Assembly (NCBI GenBank): GCA_019096195.1
Contig: JAGTXK010000178.1
Span: 62,001 to 126,000 of the forward strand
Reading direction: 5' to 3'
DNA: 64,000 nucleotides
DNA from: Boletus sp. NGJ
Lineage: Eukaryota > Basidiomycota > Agaricomycetes > Boletales > Boletaceae
Numbering within the stretch: position 1 is the stretch's first letter; the number at the start of each line of letters is the position of its first letter. The position numbers and the translations under genes were made by a program. Below the pieces are notes generated by a model, which searched no databases, was not told the DNA's origin, and was given only the letters and a program-made list of their open reading frames with translations. Below are positions 33,090 to 43,840 of this stretch, piece after piece.

Positions 33090-35547
33090 TTGATCTGTGA
33101 GTCCTGCCACCTCACTTGTGCAGTTCAGCATGATGTTTACAGGGTACCCTTAGCTATGCTAATCTGTCTCAACATCAATGCTTTAGCCTGTCAGAGCAAT
33201 GGACTGATGGTATACACCTCACCCAACATGTTATTTGTTCCCGAGCCCCACAATGAGGAAGAGAAAGTCTGTGCCCAGGCAGACAGTCGTTTTGGAACCA
33301 TGGACTGTTTTCAGTGGCCCAAAATCTACTGCAGAGAATACGAATACGCTGTCCACATCGCTCAATGTGAACATCACCCTCACCCTGATTCTCTTGCATG
33401 GGCATGGTACATGGTCACCCCTGATGACTTTGAGCTTCTACTCACCACTGCATTTGCTGTTGGGAAATTGAAGCAAGAAAAGGCAGTGGGTGTTGTGTCA
33501 CTATCACACATTGCATCAAAACAATATGCCAAGTGGAAGAAGCACCATGGAGACAAGAAGGATATCATGGCAAAGTTGCTCCAGTCACTGTAGCACACTG
33601 TAATGGTGTTGCTACAACATCCCCTCACATTCCGTGATGCTATCACATTTGTCGCACAAGCTCAGCGGATGTTCCTTAACATATATATGTTTTTGAATTT
33701 TATGGAGGTCATGATGCCTTGCTCCTCCTTCCCCACCAATCCTCACTCTGTCTGTTCAGACTGGATGGGGTGTTTCACTCAAGACTCAACAGTTTGCAAC
33801 CAGCTATTCTGTGTGGGAGTCCCTGTGTGGCTTGTCCACCTCAATTTTACTATTACAGATCAAACCATCATCAAAAGGCCCATAACATTTACCTTCCCCG
33901 ATCACATCATCTGTGCCATATACTTCTATCATGGTGGTGGAGGACTGAGCTGGCATGTTTACTTGCACCAATATTATATGGGCCACACAAATCCTTCCCC
34001 AACCACCCTGCTGAGCTCCACACCGACTACCTCTAATGTTGGCAAGGCACCAACTCACACTCAGATCAGGAAAGCCGAGTAGAAGCACCACAATTGTCAG
34101 CAGCAAAGGCAATTCAATAAGTGGGATGATATTTCGCATACTAGTCCTCTGTGCTAAATCACTTTCAGGTGGTGGAACTGGTGGGCATAACAAGTGGGAG
34201 GAGCTGCATGTCCCTGAGATGCCCATACCTTTGCACATTTGGAAGAATGCAATAAAGCGGGTGGACAAGGACCTGGCTAGGGTGAAGTTGGGGTTGGTTG
34301 ACCAGGGTTATCATGTGCCTGAGCCTGCCCTCCTTATCACAGGCCAAACACCTGAACAATGTCAACTATATCTGACAAACTGACTCGCAGTTCAACCATA
34401 CTGGATCACCCAGCTTGAGCACTGCTCCCCCATCAATTCCCTGCACCACAGCTGTGGAGGGAATTCCTTCATAGCATGCCCCCTAAGGACAAGCTCAAGG
34501 CTGCAGTCTCGTCATCTGGTAATGTGAAGAATTTGAGGAAGTCCTGCAAGCTGGCAGCATATGAAATATTTGGTGAGGAAGGGGCAGCCTATACACAAAG
34601 TTCAAGCTGGGTGCCAGACACCAGGGTTGATTGGAGAGGAAAAGATATTCCCATCCCCTTCCTCATCAACCCTCTATCTCATTTGATCCATGCTGTATTG
34701 TAGGAGCTGTATGAGATTGGGTTCCACTACAAGCTTCATGCGCTCAACTAGGCCATGGTTCCCCACCTCTGGGTGAATTATCACACCAAGTGTGTTTTGT
34801 TACTTCATTGCATCTTTCTGGGCACTGCAGGTCTCATTATATGGTCTGAACCTGACAAAATACCACTAACTCCAGAAGGCATTCTGATTACTCGGACGTC
34901 CAGATAACACCTAGCAGGTGTCCGCCCTAGTCCAGATCTTCTGGAGTTGGTACTCTGAAATATTGATCCCAAAGCACTGTCATATCATTTAGCAGAATGC
35001 CGGTATTGGTGATACACTTTACTACATTTTCACTAGCTACATTTTCCCTGACACTTATTGAGGTATGAGTGTGCCTCATCCTATACTATATAAACCCCCA
35101 TTCCATTTGTGGCACCTCAGTTGCTCTAGCCTGTTCCGGCAGCAGCTGAGGTGAGTTATTTCATATCTAATGTTTCTCTCACTTACCTATCATCGCTCTG
35201 GTCTACTCTGATTTACACTAGCTCTGCCAACCTCCGGAACTCTGAGATTTCAGATTTTCTAACAGAACTGTTGCCAAAAAAGTTGGGGGACCTGGGGTTA
35301 ACAGATACTTTTGCTGACAACAAGGTTGTACTTTGAATCTTTTCTTTGCTCCTCGCTGCATGGCCTGATGCCCACCCTTCCCTTTCCACCTTCACTACTG
35401 CAATGGAACTTTACAAGGACAAAAATGACACCAAAGTCTACAAGGTGATGTCATGGGCATGTTTTTTCTATGTACAGACATTCTTCAACCATTTTGACAG
35501 ACCCCCCCTTCTCCTGCATGCCTTCCCTCTTGAATATCACGAGTAGT
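33090..35547 (+). pseudogene. Uncharacterised mushroom transposon-linked family gene, decayed
   Basis: Successive plus-strand fragments follow the order of a large expanded Agaricomycete family I remember only as hypothetical proteins. They are: MLFVPEPHNEEEKVCAQADS with LAWAWYMVTPDDFELLL and AVGVVSLSHIASKQYAKW; HPLTFRDAITFVAQAQRMFL with DWMGCFTQDSTVCNQLFCVG and VPVWLVHLNFTI; NKWEELHVPEMPIPLHIWKN with VPEPALLITGQTPEQCQLYL; KLAAYEIFGEE with SSWVPDTRVDWRGKDIP; DLGLTDTFADNK; and VMSWACFFYVQTFFNHF. The fragments are split by several stops and frame changes, so it is dead. No catalytic motif is visible and no function is known. It lies between the F-box-like gene and the Plavaka transposase gene on the same strand as both. 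Confidence 0.6.
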
Positions 35548-35901
35548 TTCTTGTCCCTGCCCTCACTCCTTTCCCTCCCCCACCCCATTCCTGTGCTTGT
35601 TTTTTCTTTCATGGTATATTCATATAACTCTCCTAATTTGTTTTATGTCATACAAATATATTTAATGCTTCCCATTTAAACCTCTGCTGGTATTCCATGT
35701 ATCAACTGATGGTTCGGACTAACCACAGGTAACAGCATGCAGGCCAGACATAGGCCTTAACGGTCCAGTGCATGATATGGGAACGTAAAATGACCACTGC
35801 CTATAAGCCACATTCCCTTCTGATCCCAACCATTCTTCCTAGGCTAATAAAAAAATGATGGGTACCTTTTCTTCACTCTTTGGTCCCTTTGCTCACTACT
35901 A
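35548..35901. other. Spacer within the composite transposon
   Basis: T-rich 3' flank of the uncharacterised family gene, ending at the TA where Tc1 transposon 2 inserted. Nothing else seen. Confidence 0.45.
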
Positions 35902-37500
35902 CAGTGGCTCAAAAAAGTGTCCCAATGTTTGGCTATTTTGCAAAGACTTGACATTTGCAAAAGAACCAAAAGGTATTAGCCCTAACCCTTGCTGGGCCAT
36001 TGATAGCCCTAATCCTTGCCCTGAAGATGAGCCCTTAGTCATATAATTTGGTTGTCATGGCACTGAGATATAGCCATATTAAAGTGACATGTCATTGGGA
36101 CACTTTTTTGAGCAACATTTCTATTCTTCAATTTAGTACTTTGTATGCCCTCCCTTTGCTTTTATCACTGCCTCTAGTCTTCTAGGCATACTCTCTATCA
36201 ATCCTTGACACTCCTCAACCTCTATCTTCCCCCACTCCACTTCAATTCTCTCCCAAAGCTCCCATACTCCTTTTGGTGGTGTTGTATAGCTATTGAGTTT
36301 TTTTTTGAGGATTTGCCAGAGATGTTCAATGGGATTAAGGTCTGGAGATTGTGCTGGCCAGTCAAGAAGCTTGATCCCTTGAGATTCCAGCCACTCCTTG
36401 GCTCTTTTAGAGGTGTGCTTGGGGTCATTATCTTGTTGAAAGATAATGCTCTCTTCAGGAATTCCAGAATTTTCCATGGAAGGAAGCAGATTATCCTCCA
36501 AAATGGAGACATACTGCTCAGCATTCATCCTCCCTTCAACCTCTGCAAGAATCCCCACTCCACTCCAACTCATGCATCCCCAAACCATCAAGGAACCTCC
36601 TCCAAACTTTACTGTTCCCTGAACTTCCTTGTCTTGCAAAGACTTTCCTGCCAATTTCCATACATACTTCCTTCCATCTGACCCAATCCTGTTGATCTTG
36701 GTTTCATCTGACCATATAACCCTAGTCCAGTCCTCCACAGTCCAATGTTGGTGCTTGAGAGCAAAGGCTAGCCTATGTTGCCTATGCTTCACAGACAAGA
36801 GTGGCTTCTTTTTCTTGACTACAGCCTTGAGAGATGCAGACTTGAGAACATTCCTAACAGTTTGAGCAGAGACAGGAGAAGAGAGAGCAGAATTGATGAG
36901 ATGGGTAGCCTGGACAGCATTTTCAACTTTGCCAGAGGTAATACTAGAGACAATTCTCCTTTTATCAGTAGGAGAAAGTTTAGAAGGACATCCTAATTTG
37001 ATGTTTTCCTTGCCTGGGTGGATCTCCTTGATAACCCTGGCCACAGTAGACTTCCCCAGACCAGTTTGGAATGATATTTGCCTAGTAGAAAGGCCAGATT
37101 CAGAGAGAGAAAGAATATTGGCTCTAGCAGAGGAGGGAGTGGATTTCATAATGAAGTAGGGTTGGCTGAATGGTATCTCTGCTCTTTATACCATTTGGAG
37201 TTATGTAAGTGACATAATCAGACAGGGTTGAAGCACAGCATCCATCAGAACCTTATGTTATTTACTAAATGATAGTTGATAATATCAGGGTCAAATAAGT
37301 GTCCCAATGACATATCCTTTTAATATGGCTATAACTCAGTACCATGACAACCAACTCACATGACTAAGGGCTCATCTTCAGGGCAAGGATTAGGGCTATC
37401 AATGGCCCAGCAAGGGTTAGGGCTAATGCCTTTTGGTTCTTTTGCAAATGTCAAGTCTTTGCAAAATAGTCAAACATTGGGACACTTTTTTGAGCCACTG
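35902..37500 (-). mobile_element. Tc1/mariner transposon 2, structurally complete
   Basis: 1,599 bp between TA dinucleotides (35,900-35,901 and 37,501-37,502). Inverted repeats of about 211 bp (35,902-36,112 and 37,290-37,500) begin CAGTGGCTCAAAAAAGTGTC. As in Tc1 transposon 1, each repeat is a partial palindrome: TCAAAAAAGTGTCCCAATG at the outer end recurs inverted at the inner end. CCCTAACCC, a telomere-like word, lies inside both repeats. It contains one uninterrupted transposase gene. Confidence 0.92.
36133..37149 (-). CDS. Tc1-type DD34E transposase
   Basis: An uninterrupted 338-residue frame from ATG 37,149. The N-terminal part has two helix-turn-helix-like segments (SESGLSTRQISFQTGLGKST; CPSKLSPTDKRRI). 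The catalytic core has VIWSDETKINRIGSDGRK (first Asp), GGSLMVWGCMSW, IIFQQDNDPKHTSKRAKEWL (second Asp) and SPDLNPIEHLWQ (Glu). Exactly 34 residues separate the second Asp from the Glu, the Tc1 pattern. It would cut and paste the surrounding element at TA sites. The frame starts and stops just inside the terminal repeats, with no intron. It looks capable of encoding a full-length enzyme, though activity cannot be judged from sequence. Confidence 0.93.
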   Translation of the reverse strand: MKSTPSSARANILSLSESGLSTRQISFQTGLGKSTVARVIKEIHPGKENIKLGCPSKLSPTDKRRIVSSITSGKVENAVQATHLINSALSSPVSAQTVRNVLKSASLKAVVKKKKPLLSVKHRQHRLAFALKHQHWTVEDWTRVIWSDETKINRIGSDGRKYVWKLAGKSLQDKEVQGTVKFGGGSLMVWGCMSWSGVGILAEVEGRMNAEQYVSILEDNLLPSMENSGIPEESIIFQQDNDPKHTSKRAKEWLESQGIKLLDWPAQSPDLNPIEHLWQILKKKLNSYTTPPKGVWELWERIEVEWGKIEVEECQGLIESMPRRLEAVIKAKGGHTKY

Positions 37501-40500
37501 TATGTTCCAGTGTGGAGAGAACTGCCCTCATACCTTCACTTCTCAGAGAGGACTCATGCAGCACTGATCTGCATGTGCAACCTATTGGTCAGACCATGCT
37601 CTGCGTCTTGCAAGGATGAGTACTACCTTTCACCGACCTGAAAAGTGGCCTAGATCTCCAAGTGAGGTGAGTAATGTGACAATATCCACATCTATCAAGT
37701 TGAGCTTATGGACTACAGCCCAATGTCCCATATGTCCAATGTCCAGTATACCAAGATGGAGTGTCTTCCTCCATAAATGCAACCCATCTTAAGAATTAGC
37801 CTGCACCTACCACCAATAACCCTCAAACCAATGCCTCAACCTTGTGCCAGCCTACCATCAGCAACCCCCATGCCCATGCCTCATTCTCACACAACCCACC
37901 AGGCCCGAGAGTCCACAGGATGCCAGCATGGTACTGGGATCAACTTCCAGAGCCGCCCATATCAGCACATGCTCCTCTAGCACCCCCCTCTACCATGTGC
38001 CACATGTTCCTTCATATATTCAACTTGTTCCACACTCAATTCAATCACTTTGGAATCACTCACGAATACCAGCACAGACCAACTCATGACCCAGATGCAT
38101 TCCTCTCCTTGGATGATCTAGCAAACTCAAAGCAAGACCCAACACCGAGCCACCAGCCACCATGCAAGTGAGTGAACTGCCTTGGCCGTGGGCCAACATG
38201 ACCATATGGCACCTAATGACATGGGTCTTAACTGGCAGCCATCAGAAGTCTGCTTCTGAGGTGACAAGGCTGGTGCATGACATCATTCAGGCCCTGGACT
38301 TTAGCACCAACAAGCTCACAGGCTTTGATGCTCATACTGAGACTTGCCATTTAGATGATGCCAAGCAACAAGAGCATGTAGACGACCCATTCAGTCAAGA
38401 CAATTGGAAATGCAGATCTGTGGATATCAAAATACCTACATGGGAGAAAAATCTTGCAGGAAATGGGAAAACGTTCACTATCAAAAGTTTTTATTATTGA
38501 TTATTATTTAATGTTATATATGCTGTATTTGCTGAAGCCTCATCGAAGTCATTTCATCTCACACCTTTTAAAAAGGTAGGATTACTGAATGTTGACTGAT
38601 GGTTTTATTTAACCCCATTCTCAAAGGTCTGGAGGTTGCCATGCACTGGTGAAGAACAGCAAGTGTACGATGAGCTCTACACCTCAAATGTGTAGAATAA
38701 TGCTCAAGATGAGATCATGAAGCAAAGAAGGTCGGACAGTTGCATATTAGAGAGGGTCATAGCCAGGATGATGCTGTGGTCTGACTCTACATGTTTGGCT
38801 GCATTCAGTCATGCATCCACATGGCCAGTTTATCTCTTATTTGAGTATTTGTCCAAATATGTATGCATGCCACTGGAAGGGCAAGCATGCCATCTGATCA
38901 CATTCATTCCCCATATAAGTGTCCATTAACTCATGCCCTGTTCCTAAGATCTTACTGCTGTTTCAGCTCTCTGAGTTCATACACAAATTTATATCAGATC
39001 TATCAAACACAAAGAACAATGCTGAGATGGTAACCCATTTCAAATGAGAACTTATGCATGCTGTGTGGAGGATCCTACTCAACGATGACTTCATTGAAGC
39101 TTACAAAGATGGAATTGTTGTCAAGTGCTTCGACAGCATAACCAGGCAGGTATATATCACTTACTCAGCCAACTATCCTGAGAAGCAAGCTGTATATCTT
39201 CTGGTGTATTTACATTATCTGACAGGCAATCAAGGGTTCTACTTGCTATGATTTGGGACAAAGGAATCTGCCCATGCCTGTGATGTTTAATTCTGAAGTC
39301 AAACTTCCACTGACTTAGGTTTCTGAGTGACTTATCAGCAAGGCTATCACGTGCTCATACTCATTTTCAGCAGAAGGTCCTTGTTGCCTGGTGGGCCATC
39401 TACGAGCTTGGCAAGCTCTTGAAAAGCCTAGTAGTGAAACATATATTGAAGGCTCATTCACTGGTACCCACAATAGTAAGTACCTCATCATAGATTTTGT
39501 ATAGAGAATCTTATGGGCAACCACTAGAATGCCTTTACTGAGTGTCTGTTGCATGTGGGGTTCAACATTTATCCAAGCCTCATGGTCGATGTATTGCATG
39601 AGTTTGATCTGGGGAACCTGAAGTCGTGCCTGCAACACATATTTAGAATCCTCTATAAGATTGATCCTGCTTGTATCAACATATGCAATCAGATGTTTGT
39701 ATATGAAATTATGTAAACCCAAAACTAACACCCTTTGGCATAGATTTGCTGCTGTTCCTCCATTTGGACTGGATACCATTTGCTGCTTCCCAGACAATGT
39801 CACCAATACTAGTCAGTGCCTAGTATGGTACTTTGAGGATGTCCTACAGGTGAGGATTACTTTATGCCTTCCATTCACAGCTAACATTAAGTGTAGTGTT
39901 CCATTCCCATTCTTGAAGGGTTACTGCCACCCATCCATGGGGATGTTGTGGAGACCCTCTTGTTCTGCCTGGCCGAATGGCAAGCATTGGCCAAACTGAG
40001 GCATCATATGGACAATAGCCTTGTACTCCTGCATCAGGTGCTGTGTTGGCTTGGTGCACAAGTGTGGAAATTTCAATATGTTACTAGCACTACATTTCAA
40101 ACCAAAGAACTACCACAAGAAACGGCTCGAAGGGTGAGAAGGGAACTTACTGACTTGCAGTTAGGTCATTAGGGGAAAGCTGTGTGGTCTGAATCAATAC
40201 CAAAGATGTTCAACATCAACACATACAAGTTCCATGCATTGGGGGACTATGGGAAGACCATCTGGTTGTTTGGGATGATAGACTCATATACAACTCAAGT
40301 GGTGGGTGCTCGTTGTATCTTGGATTCACACATAAGTTGATACACCATAGGGTGAACGAGCACACAAGCTGATCAAACAATTTTATGGTGCCTTAAACAA
40401 GAAAGAAGTAGAGGAGTAGTTTGCAAAGCAGGAGAGGCGAAAAACCCACATCATGTGCCAACTCAACCTGGAAAATCTTACACTTGAGGAACTTGAGGAA

Positions 40501-41470
40501 ACTGATCCCTCGCCACTGTTGCATCACACTATGGCTGACACACCAAGGGGAACATATTCAGCCTGCCCATGTTTCTTTTGAAGCACCAGAATGATCCAGC
40601 AATCAAGGTAAAGTGTTCAATTACATTATGATACTACATATTCTGATGTTGGGTATGGTGGGTAAGCCAGACTTTATGCAAGCCCTGAGGAATCATTTAT
40701 TGTCATGGTTGCTTGGCCTTGATTTTGACAGTGATGAGCAGATGTTCACCCCAGAACAGCATAACAATGTGCATCTTGTCAATACTGATGCAGTCGTAGA
40801 GTCTAAAATAATACATGTCAACTATACTACCTATGATGTCCGGCGGGACCATGATACAATACAGATGACCCATGGTGATGTCATGATGACACACTCAAGG
40901 GACGAGAAACACCCTTTCTGGTATGCTCAGCTTATTCACACCTTTCACATCAAGGTGCACTTCTATCCAGGAGGCATCAGTCAGTTGAAGCAGAATATGG
41001 AGGTACTCTGGGTCCATTGGTTTGGTATCAATATGGTTCATAGATGGGGCTTCAAAGAGGGCTGTCTGCCAAAGGTTGGGTATATGCTGGATTGTACTGA
41101 CCATGTACCATTTGGTTTCCTAGATCCATCACTTGTGATCTGTGGGTGCCATTTAATCCCCACCTTTGCTGAAGGCCACACATATGAACTTCTGTGGGTT
41201 GGAGAATCATTGGCAAGGCAACCTGGGAACATGGATGATTGGGCAGCTTTCTATGTCAACATGTGAGTATGATCTTCATGTTCCCTTTAATTAAGAGATA
41301 CTAAAAGAACTAGCTTCATAGACAGAGACATGTTTGCCTGATTCACAGGAATTGGAGTGGGCCACCTTGCTCCAAATATTACCAGCCTCCATGACCCTGC
41401 ACTGTTGATCAAAGATGTCAAGGAACCAGAGGACAATGATGTTGTAATGCAGGGGCTTGATGAAGGTCGG

Positions 41471-41951
41471 TGTTATAATATAGGAAATTTTCAAACTTTT
41501 CATACGCATACTTACTTTTCATTTTCTTCAACTTTCTTATTCATAAGTCACGTAACTGTGCACGTAACCGTGGGAACATATCACATGACAGGTCTAGAAC
41601 CATGACATCATATGACATCACATCTCATGTGATCCACGCATCTTTAATTTCCACTCTTCTCACATAGCCCTATTAATCTCCATCTTACTATATCTAGTAA
41701 TTTATCACACGCACTGCTTGGTCTGTGCACATTCTCCCTATGTATATAAAGTAGCACTTTGACAACTGGAATTCCCAGTCTAATCCATTTGTACTCTTCC
41801 TCCAATAACCTATTAGCTTTGGCCATCGGTCATCGTAGGGTTAGGAATAGTCAGGCCTAAGACTCCCCACCTGATTCGCTCAGCCAGGACTTGTGTAGCC
41901 TGCGAAGCACGTTTGAGCCTTGTGGATTGATTTCTGAAAGGGATCATAACA
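41471..41951 (+). repeat. 5' LTR of the Ty3/gypsy element
   Basis: Begins TGTTATAATATAGG and ends GGGATCATAACA. Contains a TATA-like TATATAAAGTAGC about two-thirds in. Preceded by the target-site copy GTCGG (41,466-41,470). Confidence 0.93.
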
Positions 41952-42561
41952 CTTGGATTAGACTGCTATACACAACGCTCGGACTCCAGAGCTAAGGAGA
42001 TATACACGGGCCCAGCATTTAAGGGACATCTCTAGTATTCACCACTTGACGGTGACAAGAAAAGCACTTGCCAAAATGCTTGAATATATGCTCGTCCGGT
42101 GTCATAAATAAGGATAACATTGCTGCCAGGCATAGTGCACTAGCCCCACTTCTTAGGTGGTTGCCAACTTAAGCGTACGCTGGTTCTACGATAGTGAACC
42201 CAGGTTCTCGTGATCACCTGTGACGTCACGAAGTAACGATAAGGGGATTTATCTCGACTTTCCCCCATGTTACACCTGCTCATAGTAAAGCAGTTATCCT
42301 CCAGTCCCCCATCACTGTTGCCCACCATTTTCAACGATCTTTATTCCGACTCTTACGAAGGAGTAGGGACCCCAGAACCCGATTGTAAGATATTGGGTAG
42401 TAAGGTCCTGAAAGAAGACTGACCAAGGAAAAGGAAAACTTACATCAGAAACTCCGATAAAAGCAGACCCCTTCACCCCTCCTCTGCATTTGCCCTCTAT
42501 CACATCACCTACTTTCGATCCTACCTTCACCCCAAATCCTTCTTGAAACCAAACCCCAGAT

Positions 42562-43692
42562 ATGTCTAGAATCGACATCGATGATCTGGTGCAGAAACTC
42601 GCCAACCTTACCCAGGAACGCAATAAAGACAATATCACAAAGAAAATCGCCAATCCCGGGAAATGGGATGGCACAAGGTCAACCTTCTGCCCATGGTGGA
42701 TTAAGCTCCGTCTCTGGGTCGATGCCCAGACATGGAAAAACAACAAGATCATGGACATTGCAGTCCTCTCATGCCTTGAGGGAAAGGCAGAAAGCTTTGC
42801 TCAGCTAATAATGGAGCACTATCTCGATGAAGAGGCGGTCATCGAGACGGACGCAAATGGAGTCATGCAGCCGGCAAAAGGAGCCAATGCATGGCCAACA
42901 TGGAACAGGTTGCAAGACCAAATAAAGACGCACTTTTGTATTGATACATTAGCACATGAGTCTCTGAGGAAACTCGAGACTTTAAAACAAAATGGTCACC
43001 CGATTGACCTGTTCCTACAAAAATTCAAGATATTGAGGAAAGAGTTGTACATCGACGACCACCACGCAGAAGTTCTACTGAAGAAGGCGGTAGACTTCAA
43101 AATCTATGAAAGGTCACAATTAAATAGTCCGGCTCGAAACTTTGATTACGAGGATCTGGTTATCAATTACAGAGTAATCAGAAGGGCGTTCGAACAGATG
43201 GTAGATGAACGTGGACTGCCCATCCGATCCCAACCTCCTCGATCATCATTTCCTCCTCCTCGTGGGCAGCCCCCACACAATTCTTATCGCCCTACCTATA
43301 TGGCAGTGGGCATGCAACCGGGTCGTGGTGCACCCATGGAAATAGGAGTCCAGCAGGCTGGACCTTTGAAAGAAACAAGGACCTGTTTCCAATGTGGCAA
43401 ACCCGGCCACATAAAACCAAACTGCCCCACGAATCCTTTCAAATGGACTGGTCACCCACCAATGCAGCAACAAATATGGGATTGGAACCAAGGCTCGTAC
43501 GTTGAGCAATCACAGGGAGAACACAAGTATCCCTCGTTTTTTAATGAACCCCAATCCCGTCAATACGCACAACGACCACTCCTGCAACCTCCCATAGCTA
43601 CAGCGGCACCAAATGTAGCAACAAGGGCATACGTTTCTGATGAGGCAGAAGCATATTACAGAGACAAATTTGAAGTGGAGGCCAAAGCCTGA
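42562..43692 (+). CDS. gag region of the Ty3/gypsy element
   Basis: Fossil element part. A 376-codon open frame with a retrotransposon gag-like core and one CCHC zinc knuckle (CFQCGKPGHIKPNC) near the C-terminal third, followed by a Gln/Pro-rich tail. It encodes the nucleocapsid/capsid precursor in this family. Confidence 0.85.
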   Translation: MSRIDIDDLVQKLANLTQERNKDNITKKIANPGKWDGTRSTFCPWWIKLRLWVDAQTWKNNKIMDIAVLSCLEGKAESFAQLIMEHYLDEEAVIETDANGVMQPAKGANAWPTWNRLQDQIKTHFCIDTLAHESLRKLETLKQNGHPIDLFLQKFKILRKELYIDDHHAEVLLKKAVDFKIYERSQLNSPARNFDYEDLVINYRVIRRAFEQMVDERGLPIRSQPPRSSFPPPRGQPPHNSYRPTYMAVGMQPGRGAPMEIGVQQAGPLKETRTCFQCGKPGHIKPNCPTNPFKWTGHPPMQQQIWDWNQGSYVEQSQGEHKYPSFFNEPQSRQYAQRPLLQPPIATAAPNVATRAYVSDEAEAYYRDKFEVEAKA

Positions 43693-43840
43693 GCTGCACA
43701 GGCTTTAAATGGACAGCGCCAATGAGTGAAGAGGGAACTCAGCGGCATGAACAATTTCTTTCTTCTTCTCTTACAACATATACAAGTAGCGACTTTCCTA
43801 TCTCAGATCTTTCTTCTGTCCTACATAATCTACAGTATCA

